Assembly: GCA_964353015.1 (NCBI GenBank)
Contig: CAYGUA010000001.1
Span: forward strand, 1 to 64,000
Reading direction: 5' to 3'
Origin: JAMZMI01 sp964353015
Lineage (GTDB): Bacteria; Bacteroidota; Bacteroidia; Cytophagales; Cyclobacteriaceae
DNA length: 64,000 nucleotides
Below, piece after piece: positions 17,662-27,871 of this stretch. Made by a program: the position numbers and the translations under genes. A model generated the notes under the pieces. That model searched no databases and was not told the origin of the DNA. It was given only the letters and a program-made list of their open reading frames with translations. Within the stretch, counting starts at the first letter, position 1. Each line of letters begins with the position of its first letter.

Positions 17662-17842
17662 TGTCGTATCCTTTGCTTAACGCTAACCTTTAGCTTCCCT
17701 TCATAATAGTATTCCTAGAAACAGATTTTTTACTTAAAGATAGAAAAGCCTACTTTATATTAATAAAAAATAGAAAGGTGCAGTTGCAAACTACACCCAG
17801 TGATTCCTGCCACCCTCCCCTAAAATTTCCTAAGTTTGGTGA

Positions 17843-19150
17843 ATGCATAAATTACTGACCTCCATTTTGCTTATTTGCTTAAGCAGTTCTCACCTCACGG
17901 CGCAGACCAATAAAACAGAAAAAGCCCTTGTTACTTCCATCAATCAGAATAACGCTTATCACACGGAGCTACTCAAGAAGCTGGTGAATATGAATAGCGG
18001 CACAATGAATTTTGAAGGCGTAAAAGCGGTGGGTCAGGCATTAAGAACCGAGTTTGATGCGCTTGGTATGGAAACACAGTGGGTGGATGGTACAGCATTT
18101 AATCGTGCGGGACATCTGGTCGCCAGAACCAAAAGCAGTAATAAAGCTAAGGGGCCTAATTTCCTTTTGATTGGTCATTTAGATACCGTATTCGAACCAG
18201 ATAGCCCGTTTCAAACCTATCAGATGCTGAACGACAGCATCATGAAAGGCCCAGGAGTAGCTGATATGAAAGGTGGCGATGTGATTATTCTGCTGGCGCT
18301 CAAAGCCTTGAAAGAAGCCAAGTTACTGGACAAGATGCAGATTCAGGTGGTGATGACTGGCGATGAAGAAAAGAGCGGAAAACCCCTTGACCTTTCTAAG
18401 CAAGCGCTCATGGAAGGCGCAAAATGGGCAGATATCGCCCTGGCATTTGAAAATGCAGATGGTGATCCCAAGACCATCGTGGTTTCCAGAAGAAGCTCTT
18501 CAGGCTGGACCCTTCAGGTAAAAGCAAATGCAGCGCATTCTTCGCAGGTATTTACCGAAAAGGTAGGTGTTGGCGCCATCTATGAAGCCTCACGCATTCT
18601 CAATGATTTCTATTTACAACTGTCGAACGAAGAAAATCTAACCTATAACCCCGGGGTAATTCTGGGTGGCACCTCAACAAACTTTAAAGCAAATGATAGT
18701 GGTGGAACGGCTTTTGGAAAAAGCAATGTGGTAGCACAAGAAGTAACCGTAAATGGTGATATCAGGGCAGTTTCTTTGGAGCAATTGGTAAAAGCGAAAG
18801 GCATCATGCAGGAGATTGTGAGCAATAACTATCCGGGCAGCTCGGCGGAAATCATTTTTGGTGCAGGCGGCTATCCTCCATTGGCTCCCAGCGCAGGCAA
18901 TTATGAGCTGTTGAAAAAATACAATCAGGTCAGCCTTGACTTGGGCTTTGGACCGGTAGAAGCAGTGAATCCCAGAAATGCAGGTGCTGCCGATGTGTCT
19001 TTTACTTCAGGTTATGTAGACATGGCCATTGACGGCATGGGACTCAGTGGAGCAGATGACCACACGATCAATGAAACAGGCAATCTGAACATGCTTAGTG
19101 TGCAAGCCAAGCGAGCAGCTGTGTTGATGTATAGGATTGCAGGGTTTTAA
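17843..19150 (+). CDS. Secreted M20-family metallopeptidase (glutamate carboxypeptidase-like)
   Basis: A 435-aa exported M20 peptidase. The signal peptide ends near T-A-Q (residue 21). Zinc ligands and catalytic residues are in place: G-H-L-D-T (His112, Asp114), G-V-A-D-M-K-G (Asp141), T-G-D-E-E (Glu175/176) and, near the end, G-A-D-D-H-T-I-N-E with the last His. The lid domain lies between about 215 and 330. It resembles carboxypeptidase G2-type enzymes that remove C-terminal glutamate or hydrolyse small peptides in the periplasm. A decayed copy of its 5' end lies 1.6 kb upstream. Confidence 0.85.
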   Translation: MHKLLTSILLICLSSSHLTAQTNKTEKALVTSINQNNAYHTELLKKLVNMNSGTMNFEGVKAVGQALRTEFDALGMETQWVDGTAFNRAGHLVARTKSSNKAKGPNFLLIGHLDTVFEPDSPFQTYQMLNDSIMKGPGVADMKGGDVIILLALKALKEAKLLDKMQIQVVMTGDEEKSGKPLDLSKQALMEGAKWADIALAFENADGDPKTIVVSRRSSSGWTLQVKANAAHSSQVFTEKVGVGAIYEASRILNDFYLQLSNEENLTYNPGVILGGTSTNFKANDSGGTAFGKSNVVAQEVTVNGDIRAVSLEQLVKAKGIMQEIVSNNYPGSSAEIIFGAGGYPPLAPSAGNYELLKKYNQVSLDLGFGPVEAVNPRNAGAADVSFTSGYVDMAIDGMGLSGADDHTINETGNLNMLSVQAKRAAVLMYRIAGF

Positions 19151-19269
19151 AAAGTGTTGGAGTGTTAAAGTGTTTAGCGTGATAAAGTTGTCACTAGAAG
19201 TCTCAAATCAACATACATGGGACATTAGAGAAATTTCTTGAGTAGGGAAATAATGTTCTTAATGAATGA

Positions 19270-20277
19270 TCATAGATTGGCATTATAAAAATCTTCGATG
19301 GCTTTGTTTAGTGCTTCATGGCGTTTACTACGGTACTTATTAAGGTATTCGTTGGTTTCATTGAAGCCGGCAATGCTGCTGTTGTATTCCACAATCATAT
19401 CATTGTATTCTTTTACTTCCTGCTGGCTAGGCTTCTTTTTTGACTGAAAATTCTTCGCCATGGTATCCATGCGGTCTTTTGTACTAAAAAATTCAATTTG
19501 ACCAGGCATATAACGCACTGCTTCACCGTAATAGAATTCAAGCATTTTATAACAAGCATTTTTAAAGTCTTCATTTCCATTAAATGCAGCAATTTTTACC
19601 ATTGCTTCCATTCCCTCCTTACTTGTGATTTCAAGTGTTTGCCGATATTGCTCCATATCACCAATATTATCCAATGCAATGGCATTCAACATTTTGCCTT
19701 CATAAAAGTAGCTTTTGTAAAACAGTAGGTAGACTTTGTTGTAATAACTATTTAACCTTCCATAAGCATTCAATTTTTTAGAAATACGTGAATCGTCACT
19801 TGTCAGTCGAATAGCATATTTATTTGCAAACTCTGTCTGGGCTCTATTCAGCACCTCACTTGCAGAATCCATTTTTGCGTTTACCTGCTCTTTCATTTGC
19901 AGATAGGCCTCCATATCATCATAGGATTCTTCCGCAATCCGTTCCATATCCACGATCTGTTTGTAATTATCATTGATCAGCAGATAAGTCAGATTTAAGT
20001 AGTTCACATAAGCCAATTTCAACGAATTGTCCCCCAAATAAGACTTCACTTTCCCTGCTTCGTATTTGGCTGTTCGCAAAGTCTGAGCCAACTCTGTTCG
20101 TTTTTTTTCTACTCGGTTTGCCCCTCGGTCTCTCGAAGTTTGCCGAACATAATCCCAGGTGTCTTTATTTATCTGATCGTAGTTCGAAGCAAGTTCAGTC
20201 ATATAGTCTCCCGGGTTGTCTTGTGCTATGGCAAGAGTTATCATCAGGACAAGAATAACGGATAAAGTGGTTCTCAT
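19270..20277 (-). CDS. Exported helical protein, LIC11966-like surface protein
   Basis: A 335-aa protein with a signal peptide (cut near I-A-Q, residue 19) and an almost entirely helical, charged body. It resembles the LIC11966-like surface proteins of unknown function (long helices with conserved Tyr positions such as K-L-A-Y-V-N-Y-L and M-L-E-F-Y-Y-G-E-A), but I cannot point to an active site. It follows the S41 protease gene by only 8 bases on the same strand, so both are probably co-transcribed and may share a role in envelope protein handling. Confidence 0.5.
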   Translation of the reverse strand: MRTTLSVILVLMITLAIAQDNPGDYMTELASNYDQINKDTWDYVRQTSRDRGANRVEKKRTELAQTLRTAKYEAGKVKSYLGDNSLKLAYVNYLNLTYLLINDNYKQIVDMERIAEESYDDMEAYLQMKEQVNAKMDSASEVLNRAQTEFANKYAIRLTSDDSRISKKLNAYGRLNSYYNKVYLLFYKSYFYEGKMLNAIALDNIGDMEQYRQTLEITSKEGMEAMVKIAAFNGNEDFKNACYKMLEFYYGEAVRYMPGQIEFFSTKDRMDTMAKNFQSKKKPSQQEVKEYNDMIVEYNSSIAGFNETNEYLNKYRSKRHEALNKAIEDFYNANL

Positions 20278-20285
20278 ATTTATGT

Positions 20286-22316
20286 TTATTGGTTGGTTAA
20301 AAATGCCCAGTCTTTGACAATTCTAAATGTTTCTGCCAAAATCGGGTCTCTCAATTTTAGATCGCTTATTTGTTTACTTTCCTTCAGAAAAGCTTCATCA
20401 GTCTCCAAAGGAATCATTTCAAATTCATCAGTCATATCAAAATCGTAATCAACTATCTCTCCAAATAGATTTCTAAAAGAATTAAAATGAAGCGAAACCC
20501 CGGTTGAGTCTTGCCAATATTGATTTAAACGACGACCTAGAGAGTCCATAAGCGTGAGGGAATTTCTGCGCTCTACTCTCAGAAGCAGACTATCTATCGG
20601 TTCGTTTCTTTGCTGGGTTGGACTAAAACGCTTTGATAATGTTTCATTAATCAGTGGATATTGAAACAAGGATTCACTTATCAACTCTTTTGTGAATAAA
20701 GAGGGTAACACAATATCGGGTAAGACCCCTTCACCCTGATAAGTTGATCCATCGATTCGATAGGCTTTGAGATTGGTAACAATGACTGAGCCATGTGGCG
20801 TTTTGGTGTATTTGGGTTGGATTGGAATCACAGTTTGACCCGTTGCTTTACCAAAAGTGGGTGCTCCTACCACTAGTGAATTTGGATAGAATTGCATGGC
20901 TGCCACGACCAGCTCAGACGCTGATGCAGATAAACCATTTACCAAAAAAACCATCTTTCCAGATATTAAACTTCCTCTTTTTGAATCCTTATAGAGTAAA
21001 CCATCCGAATTTTCTTTCGTCTTAGTGGTAAATATTGGACCGTAATCTGTAAAATAGCCTATCAGATCATTTGCTTCATCCAGTGAACCCCCGCCATTGT
21101 ATCTGAGGTCTATTATTAATCCATCCAAAGTATGTTTTCGAAGCTCCAATAAAATCAAAGCCATATCCTCAGCGCTACTTCTGGCACCCACAATCATCGG
21201 AGAATAAAAAGCCGGGAAACTAACATAACCCACTTGGGTAAGTGAATCTTTCAGCATAAATGAATAGGTGTGATTCTCATTGTTGTTGACCCAGCTCTTC
21301 ACGAGCATAAATCGTCGAAATTTTTGGTCTTGTTTTGACTTCAGCTCCAGATGGAGAGTTTTATCCTCGTGACCATAAAAATAATCATCCAATTTTTCCT
21401 GACTGATACATGATAAACTGATTGGTTCGCCATCAACTATGATGCTCATAATTTCGTCCCCTTTGCGTAAGTGCACAAATTCCCCGGCTGAACTGAACGG
21501 GCTCACCTGCCCCACTATATATTGGTTGCCTCTTCGTTGGTAAGTGATACCAGTACCGTAATATTCACTCGATAGACTATTCAGAAACATGGTTTCCTCT
21601 TCAATAGTCAGATAGTCACTATGTGGATCAAAACTTAAACAATAGGCTTTGAGACAGGCATTTAGGATGAACTGACTAAGATTTTCTTCATTGAGCAATG
21701 ATTCTATTCGGCATCTTTCTGATTTGATATCAAATGCAACACCTTCATTTAGTTGCGTATTTATTATTAAAGTACTAGCGCCATCAAGTGTAGTGTCAGT
21801 GTGATATCTATAAAGGACATTTAGTTTTATGTGCTGTTGCCATTTTTCAATTAAAGTTACTTCATCAATTGCCCAGGAAGGATCACCTCCAATAATTTTA
21901 GTTAGATAAGCTGTGTCTTGCTCAAAGAAATTCAAATTTGGCAATTGCTCTAGTAAGTTATCTGCTATCATCAGTCTATCACGATAAAGTGATCTCAATT
22001 CTTCTAGTTTGGAACGGAAGTATGCGGGCTGCATGCTAAAATCACTGGTGTCAAAAATCGCATTTATATTGCCGGTATCACTACTAATCAGATACAAGCC
22101 CCTGGGGTCTAATTGCTGAAGTAGCATGGTGCAAAACCTTTGAGTAAGTTTTGGCTGCACCTGCTCAAAGTCAATATGATTGATTTTTATGGTTTCTCCA
22201 ACCAGTTGGATAAGCTCCAGATCCTTGGCAGAAAAATGCTTCAATTCCTGACTTTTGCTTACGCCAGTAATGGAAATCAAAATGGTTATAAAGATGAATT
22301 TATTCTTAAATAGCAA
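20286..22316 (-). CDS. S41 carboxy-terminal processing protease (Prc/Tsp-like)
   Basis: A 676-aa exported tail-specific protease. Signal peptide to about residue 22; an N-terminal helical platform containing D-P-H-S-D-Y (230-235) as in Prc; a PDZ domain about 245-330 with R-K-G-D-E-I; then the S41 core with I-I-D-L-R-Y-N-G-G-G-S (401-411), the catalytic Ser in N-G-L-S-A-S-A-S-E-L-V (about Ser465) and the Lys in F-G-K-A-T-G-Q (Lys490). The C-terminal part resembles the Prc C-terminal helical domain. It degrades or trims periplasmic proteins from their C-terminus. First gene of a two-gene unit with the helical surface protein. Confidence 0.85.
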   Translation of the reverse strand: MLFKNKFIFITILISITGVSKSQELKHFSAKDLELIQLVGETIKINHIDFEQVQPKLTQRFCTMLLQQLDPRGLYLISSDTGNINAIFDTSDFSMQPAYFRSKLEELRSLYRDRLMIADNLLEQLPNLNFFEQDTAYLTKIIGGDPSWAIDEVTLIEKWQQHIKLNVLYRYHTDTTLDGASTLIINTQLNEGVAFDIKSERCRIESLLNEENLSQFILNACLKAYCLSFDPHSDYLTIEEETMFLNSLSSEYYGTGITYQRRGNQYIVGQVSPFSSAGEFVHLRKGDEIMSIIVDGEPISLSCISQEKLDDYFYGHEDKTLHLELKSKQDQKFRRFMLVKSWVNNNENHTYSFMLKDSLTQVGYVSFPAFYSPMIVGARSSAEDMALILLELRKHTLDGLIIDLRYNGGGSLDEANDLIGYFTDYGPIFTTKTKENSDGLLYKDSKRGSLISGKMVFLVNGLSASASELVVAAMQFYPNSLVVGAPTFGKATGQTVIPIQPKYTKTPHGSVIVTNLKAYRIDGSTYQGEGVLPDIVLPSLFTKELISESLFQYPLINETLSKRFSPTQQRNEPIDSLLLRVERRNSLTLMDSLGRRLNQYWQDSTGVSLHFNSFRNLFGEIVDYDFDMTDEFEMIPLETDEAFLKESKQISDLKLRDPILAETFRIVKDWAFLTNQ

Positions 22317-22539
22317 AAGACGTTCAGTATTTTATATGACTAAAATACATTAGCCATTGGATTTCTCCTTTAACCAAATAAAAAATATCAATAAAAAGTG
22401 AATTTGACAATCTGGCAGGATGCTGTAAACGAATCTGAAACTTCGGATTTTTAATATAAAACTCACCTCACAGTAACATGAAGGCATTTTGTTTGACTTT
22501 CGAGCAGGACATAACATTTACCTTCGGCCTGCATTTTGA

Positions 22540-23187
22540 TCAGTTCTCGTGCAATAGATTTCTAAGGCGATAGGAATAAACAGGTGTACTGTTGCCCCGC
22601 TCAAAGAAGCGTGTCTGGGCAATATCAAAGGTGCGCCCGTAGTAATGCGATGAGTTGTTTGTAGTAGCGTTTACATTGTTTTTGCGCAGCGATTTTTGGT
22701 CTTCGATGGTTCGTAATATCGAGGTAACTGAAAAGCGATATTCTCTCATACCCAGTTCCTTAAGTCGATCACAAAAATTCTCACCTAATTGTTCTAAAAA
22801 GTCTTTTGCTGCCGGCTGCAAATAAGGCAGTGAATTAGTCAAATGAGGTATTTCATAATATTTATTGTCGACAATCTCCTCCAGATTATATCTACTACTG
22901 AAAGCTTTGGCATTTGATTGATGTTCGGCTTTTGATTTCACAGGTGCTTTGAGGCCTTTTGCTTTGGCTACTTCCAGATGCTGATCGTTGATATAGCGCC
23001 GCAGCGCATTGTTTTCATCTTTGGTTAGCACCGGGACAGGAACCATGTCTTCAGTTTTTCCTTTTGGCGATGGAATCAGCATTGTAACTATTTTAACCAT
23101 AAAAAATATAGTCAATACCAAGATCCCAACAGCGATGAGGATTTTACGAATGCTGTACTTTCTCCCCTTTTTTATCCTTGTATTCAT
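22540..23187 (-). CDS. DUF5715 family membrane-anchored protein
   Basis: A 215-aa protein with a single N-terminal membrane span (about residues 15-35) and a periplasmic domain that matches DUF5715: L-P-Y-L-Q-P-A-A-K-D-F-L, then F-S-V-T-S-I-L-R-T, and a C-terminal S-S-H-Y-Y-G-R-T-F-D-I-A segment. The S-x-H-x-x-G-x-x-x-D arrangement resembles M15-type DD-peptidases, so a cell-wall role is possible. The protein is short; other members are similar in size. Confidence 0.7.
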   Translation of the reverse strand: MNTRIKKGRKYSIRKILIAVGILVLTIFFMVKIVTMLIPSPKGKTEDMVPVPVLTKDENNALRRYINDQHLEVAKAKGLKAPVKSKAEHQSNAKAFSSRYNLEEIVDNKYYEIPHLTNSLPYLQPAAKDFLEQLGENFCDRLKELGMREYRFSVTSILRTIEDQKSLRKNNVNATTNNSSHYYGRTFDIAQTRFFERGNSTPVYSYRLRNLLHEN

Positions 23188-23545
23188 GTCATGATATCAA
23201 GCGCAAAGAGGCAATAAAAATCTCAGATTTAATCATTTCCGGACTGTCCTTTTCATACAGAATAAAGAAAATGATCCATCCCTTTGCTTTCAACTTGAGA
23301 AAATTTCAATCTTATCAGGTTTTGATACAAATGTCCTTTTAGTTGTCGCGAATTTCAAAAGAATTCTTGTGACTGCAATTAAATCACTGCCTAAAGCATT
23401 TATATGCCGACTTACAGGTATTAAAGTTCTGTAGGTATTTAACCCTTTCAATCAGACCATCCATGTAAAACAATCAGGATATCCTGTGTAATAGTGAACA
23501 TTTAAAGCAATTTTGCGCTTTAAATACAGGGTTCAAATAAAAATC
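23188..23545. other. Divergent intergenic region upstream of the efflux operon
   Basis: About 355 bases between the DUF5715 gene and the efflux adaptor gene. It must hold both promoters, but I see no sequence that fits the Bacteroidota consensus well enough to mark. The last 33 bases are in frame with the adaptor from a TTG at 23513 and are not assigned. Confidence 0.4.
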
Positions 23546-24676
23546 ATGGTAAGAAAAATTATAGGCATTGTATTAGGTATTTGTTTACTTTTTACAGCCT
23601 TTTATGTGGCAAAGTCATTAATTGATTCTAATCAACATCCAAGTCGCCAAATTCCTCAAGTTATCAAAACAGTGTTTGTTCAGTCTGTTCTAAATGGAGA
23701 AGTTCCTATCAAAGTCAATACGAATGGAAATTTAGTCTCCTCCAGGAGAGTTGAACTATACTCTGAAGTACAGGGAATATTATTGGAAACTAATAAACCT
23801 TTCAAATCAGGGCAGTCCTTTAATCAAGGTGATGTGCTTCTCAGAATAAATAGTCAGGAGTTTTACACAAGTCTTCTAGCTCAAAGAAGTGCGCTTTATG
23901 ATCGAATAGCGGCCATGATGCCCGACCTGAAATTTGATTATCCTGAAGCATTCGATCGATGGAATGCTTACCTCAAAATGTTTGATATAAATCAGAACAT
24001 CAAACCCCTACCTGAGCTTAAGACTGACAAAGAAAGATTTTTTGTGACAGGAAAACAGATCATCACTACCTACTACAATGTTAAAAACCTTGAGGAGCGC
24101 TATGAAAAGCATGTGATTCGCGCTCCATTTGATGGTGTATTGGCTGAATCACTCGTAAATGCCGGAACATTAATTCGTCCAGGTCAAATGCTCGGTGAAT
24201 TTATTTCTCTCCAGAACTTCGAACTTGAAGTAGCTGTGAATGCGGAATATCTTGAAATCATTAAAGTCGGCAAACAAGTGACGCTCAATGACTTAAACAA
24301 CAGCAAGGAATGGACTGGGACTGTAAAAAGAGTCAATGGTCGGATCGATCAAGAAACACAAACGGTCAACATCTACATTGAGGTAAGCGGAGAAGGATTG
24401 ATTGAAGGAATGTATATGGAAGCAAAGATTGCAGCCGTTCCTCAGAGTAACGCCGTGGAAATCTCACGTAATTTGATGCTCAATGAAAAGGAGATATTTA
24501 TTGTGGAAAATGATGAATTGGTTGTCAAAGAAATCACCCCGGTTCACTACACCCGAAATACAGTGATAATTAAAGGTTTGGAGAATGGAACGAACATGAT
24601 CGTAAGACCAGTGGCAGGTGGGTATGCAGGTATGCCTGTAAAAATGGATACTGACCTTTCAATTATTAACCAATAG
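23546..24676 (+). CDS. RND efflux periplasmic adaptor (membrane fusion protein)
   Basis: A 376-aa adaptor of the HlyD/AcrA type: one N-terminal membrane anchor (about residues 4-22), the first half of a lipoyl domain (V-E-L-Y-S-E-V-Q-G-I), a helical hairpin, the second lipoyl half (I-R-A-P-F-D-G-V-L) and beta-barrel and membrane-proximal domains. It bridges the inner-membrane pump and the TolC channel encoded downstream. First gene of the operon, three bases before the pump. ATG 23546 is preferred to an upstream TTG because it leaves a normal membrane anchor. Confidence 0.88.
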   Translation: MVRKIIGIVLGICLLFTAFYVAKSLIDSNQHPSRQIPQVIKTVFVQSVLNGEVPIKVNTNGNLVSSRRVELYSEVQGILLETNKPFKSGQSFNQGDVLLRINSQEFYTSLLAQRSALYDRIAAMMPDLKFDYPEAFDRWNAYLKMFDINQNIKPLPELKTDKERFFVTGKQIITTYYNVKNLEERYEKHVIRAPFDGVLAESLVNAGTLIRPGQMLGEFISLQNFELEVAVNAEYLEIIKVGKQVTLNDLNNSKEWTGTVKRVNGRIDQETQTVNIYIEVSGEGLIEGMYMEAKIAAVPQSNAVEISRNLMLNEKEIFIVENDELVVKEITPVHYTRNTVIIKGLENGTNMIVRPVAGGYAGMPVKMDTDLSIINQ

Positions 24677-24679
24677 ACT

Positions 24680-27600
24680 ATGAGGCAAATTATCTCATAC
24701 TTCATCAAATATCCCGTAGCGGTAAATGTTTTGATGATATCAGTTGCCATTTTTGGTCTCATAGGGATGTCAAAAATGAAGTCATCCTTCTTTCCCTTAG
24801 TCGATTCAAAAGTCATCAACATTGCCGTAACCTATCCTGGAGCTTCTCCTTTTGAGATAGAGCAAGGTATCATCTTGAAATTGGAAGATAACCTGAAAGG
24901 CATTGAAGGCATAGACCGGGTATTGTCTACAAGCAATGAAAATGCCGGGTCAGTCAGAGTTGAAATAGAGAAAGGTCAGAATATAGATCTGATCATTCAA
25001 GACGTTAAAAATGCCGTAGATCGGGTTCCCTCCTTTCCTACTGGTATGGAACCTATAGTAGTCAGCAAGCAAGAAAATATACGCTCAACCATCTCCTTTG
25101 CACTAAGTGGGAAAGACGTTAGCTTAAAGACACTCAAGGAAATTGCGAGAGGTATAGAAAATGATTTGAGAGCGATGGAAGGCATCTCTCAAGTTGATAT
25201 ATCTGGGTTTCCTGATGAGGAAATAGAGATAGCTGTTAGAGAGAAGGATCTACTGGCTTTTAATTTATCCTTTGAGGAAGTAGCCAGAGCCGTATCCAGA
25301 GAAAACATTATTACTTCTGGCGGAAATATTAAAACCGATACTGAAGAATATTTGATCAGAGCAAATGGGAGAACTTATATGGCACGGGAGTTAGATTTCC
25401 TTGTTGTGAGAGCGGGATTGAATGGGAATGTGATCCGACTCAGGGATGTTGCAGATGTTCGAGACAGGTTTTCAGAGACGCCTAATGCTAGCTATTATAA
25501 TGGAGAAGTTTCAGTAAACCTTACTGTAAGTAATACCAATGACGAAGACCTGATCTCATCAGCTGCAAAAGTGCGCGAATACATCTCTGACTTCAATCAA
25601 AAGTATCCGGATCTTGACCTGGATGTGGTAAATGATGCTTCTATCACTTTGAATCAGAGAACAGCCCTGTTGGCTGAGAATGCTGCGATAGGAATAGTGT
25701 TGGTTTTGGTTTTTCTTTCCTTGTTCTTAAATACACGACTTGCCTTCTGGGTGGCTTTGGGTTTACCGATTGCCTTCCTTGGAATGTTCATATTTGCTTC
25801 AAGTATTGGGATTACCATCAATGTACTTTCCTTATTTGCGATGATTATTGTAATCGGTATTCTAGTTGATGATGGTATCGTAATAGCTGAAAACATCTAT
25901 CATCATTACGAAAAAGGAAAAAGTCGTGTTCAGGCTGCCATAGATGGAACCATGGAAGTGATCCCTCCTATTGTCTCTGCGATTTTAACCACGTTATTGG
26001 CATTTGGCACATTTCTTTTCTTAGATGGACGAATCGGAGATTTCTTTGGTGAGGTTTCTCTGGTTGTAATATTGACACTTTCAATTTCCCTGGTTGAGGC
26101 ATTAATTATTCTTCCTGCTCACATTGCTCATTCAAAAGCATTATTGAGGAAGCAGGATGACACCAAAAAAAGAGGGCTTGCTTTGGTTTTCGCCAAGATG
26201 AGACAAATCAATAAAATCGGTGACAAGATCATCGAAATTCTCAGGGATAAGACTTATGCGAAAGTGTTGAGGTTTTGTTTAGAAAACCGATTTCTTGCGC
26301 TTGCAATTGCTTTTTCTTTGTTGATACTCACATTCGGATCAATTGGCGGTGGCATTATACGCACAACTTTCTTTCCGCAGATTACCAGCGATCAAGTAAG
26401 CGTCAGTCTTAAAATGCCTGAAGGAACCAATGTAGCGATTACTGATTCTATCTTGACGGCAATTGAAGCCAAAGCATGGGAAATCAATGAAGATTTTACG
26501 AAAAGACAGACAGGCAATAGTCAGGTGGTAGAAAATGTAATCAAGCAAATTGGCCCTGGATCAGCCAATGGTTCTCTCAGAATCAACCTTTTGCCAGGAG
26601 AACTTCGGGATTTTCCTTCTACAGAAATAGGTAATGCTATTCGTACAAAGATGGGACCCGTATATGGTGTAGAATCATTGACTTATGGAGGTGGTGGAAA
26701 TTTCGGAGGTAGTCCTGTTTCCATTTCACTATTAGGCAATAATACCGAGGAGCTTAAAGCTGCAAAAACGGAATTAAAACAAAAAATGGAGAGCAATGCG
26801 CTACTCAAAGACATTACTGATAATGACCCGCGCGGTATCAAGGAAATCAATATCAAGCTAAAAGATAAGGCTTATCTACTTGGATTAAATACTCAGGGAG
26901 TCATGAGTCAGGTTCGTAATGGTTTCTTTGGTTTTCAGGCTCAGCGATTCCAGCGAGGACAGGATGAAATCAAAGTATGGGTAAGGTATGATGAAGAAAA
27001 TCGATCAAGTATCAACAGGCTGGATGAAATGAAAATCTCAGCTCCTGATGGATCACTTGTTCCTTTCAAGGAAATTGCCAACTACACAATAGAACGTGGT
27101 GAAATCTCTATCAATCATCTCGATGGAAGACGTGAAGTCCAAATATTGGCTGACCTATCTGATCCTACTGAGAGTGCTCCTGATATCCTTAACGACTTGA
27201 AAAACAACGTAATTCCTCCAATACTTGACAGATATCCATCTGTGACTGCATTGTATGATGGTCAGAAGCGGGAGCAAAATAAATTGGTCGATTCAGCCAA
27301 TACCATTATCCCAATCATCATTTTCTTAATATACCTGACGATTGCGTTCACTTTCAGATCTTATGATCAGCCACTTCTACTATTACTTCTCATACCTCTT
27401 AGCTTAGTAGGTGTGGCCTGGGGACATTGGATCCATGGGTTCCCAATTAACATACTTTCATGGTTGGGTATCATCGCCTTGATCGGAATTATGGTCAATG
27501 ATGGATTGGTTCTTATTGGTAAATTCAATAATTACCTCAAAGAAGGAATGAAATATGATATCGCACTGTATGAAGCATCAAAATCAAGGTTTCGAGCAAT

Positions 27601-27871
27601 ATTCCTAACCTCACTTACCACCATGGCCGGTCTCGCGCCATTGATTTTTGAAAAGAGCAGGCAAGCTCAGTTTTTAATTCCAATGGCTATTTCTATCGCC
27701 TATGGAATAGCAATAGCAACAATACTTACGCTTGTAATACTGCCAGTTTACCTATCACTAAGTAATTCATTCAAAGTAAGAATGAAATGGCTAATATCCG
27801 GGAAAAAAGTGACACGTGAAGAGGTAGAACCTGCAGTGATTGAACTTGAAACAGAATTAGATGAAAAATAA
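24680..27871 (+). CDS. RND-family efflux pump, inner-membrane subunit
   Basis: A 1063-aa AcrB-like transporter with twelve membrane spans in two groups around large periplasmic loops. The proton-relay Asp pair is visible in G-I-L-V-D-D-G-I-V-I-A-E-N-I in the first half, and the second half keeps the repeat-related G-I-M-V-N-D-G-L-V-L-I segment. It drives drug, lipid or metal export with proton motive force; the substrate cannot be told from sequence, but the lack of heavy-metal signatures favours organic compounds (HAE-type). Middle gene of the three-gene operon, overlapping the TolC gene by 11 bases. Confidence 0.9.
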   Translation: MRQIISYFIKYPVAVNVLMISVAIFGLIGMSKMKSSFFPLVDSKVINIAVTYPGASPFEIEQGIILKLEDNLKGIEGIDRVLSTSNENAGSVRVEIEKGQNIDLIIQDVKNAVDRVPSFPTGMEPIVVSKQENIRSTISFALSGKDVSLKTLKEIARGIENDLRAMEGISQVDISGFPDEEIEIAVREKDLLAFNLSFEEVARAVSRENIITSGGNIKTDTEEYLIRANGRTYMARELDFLVVRAGLNGNVIRLRDVADVRDRFSETPNASYYNGEVSVNLTVSNTNDEDLISSAAKVREYISDFNQKYPDLDLDVVNDASITLNQRTALLAENAAIGIVLVLVFLSLFLNTRLAFWVALGLPIAFLGMFIFASSIGITINVLSLFAMIIVIGILVDDGIVIAENIYHHYEKGKSRVQAAIDGTMEVIPPIVSAILTTLLAFGTFLFLDGRIGDFFGEVSLVVILTLSISLVEALIILPAHIAHSKALLRKQDDTKKRGLALVFAKMRQINKIGDKIIEILRDKTYAKVLRFCLENRFLALAIAFSLLILTFGSIGGGIIRTTFFPQITSDQVSVSLKMPEGTNVAITDSILTAIEAKAWEINEDFTKRQTGNSQVVENVIKQIGPGSANGSLRINLLPGELRDFPSTEIGNAIRTKMGPVYGVESLTYGGGGNFGGSPVSISLLGNNTEELKAAKTELKQKMESNALLKDITDNDPRGIKEINIKLKDKAYLLGLNTQGVMSQVRNGFFGFQAQRFQRGQDEIKVWVRYDEENRSSINRLDEMKISAPDGSLVPFKEIANYTIERGEISINHLDGRREVQILADLSDPTESAPDILNDLKNNVIPPILDRYPSVTALYDGQKREQNKLVDSANTIIPIIIFLIYLTIAFTFRSYDQPLLLLLLIPLSLVGVAWGHWIHGFPINILSWLGIIALIGIMVNDGLVLIGKFNNYLKEGMKYDIALYEASKSRFRAIFLTSLTTMAGLAPLIFEKSRQAQFLIPMAISIAYGIAIATILTLVILPVYLSLSNSFKVRMKWLISGKKVTREEVEPAVIELETELDEK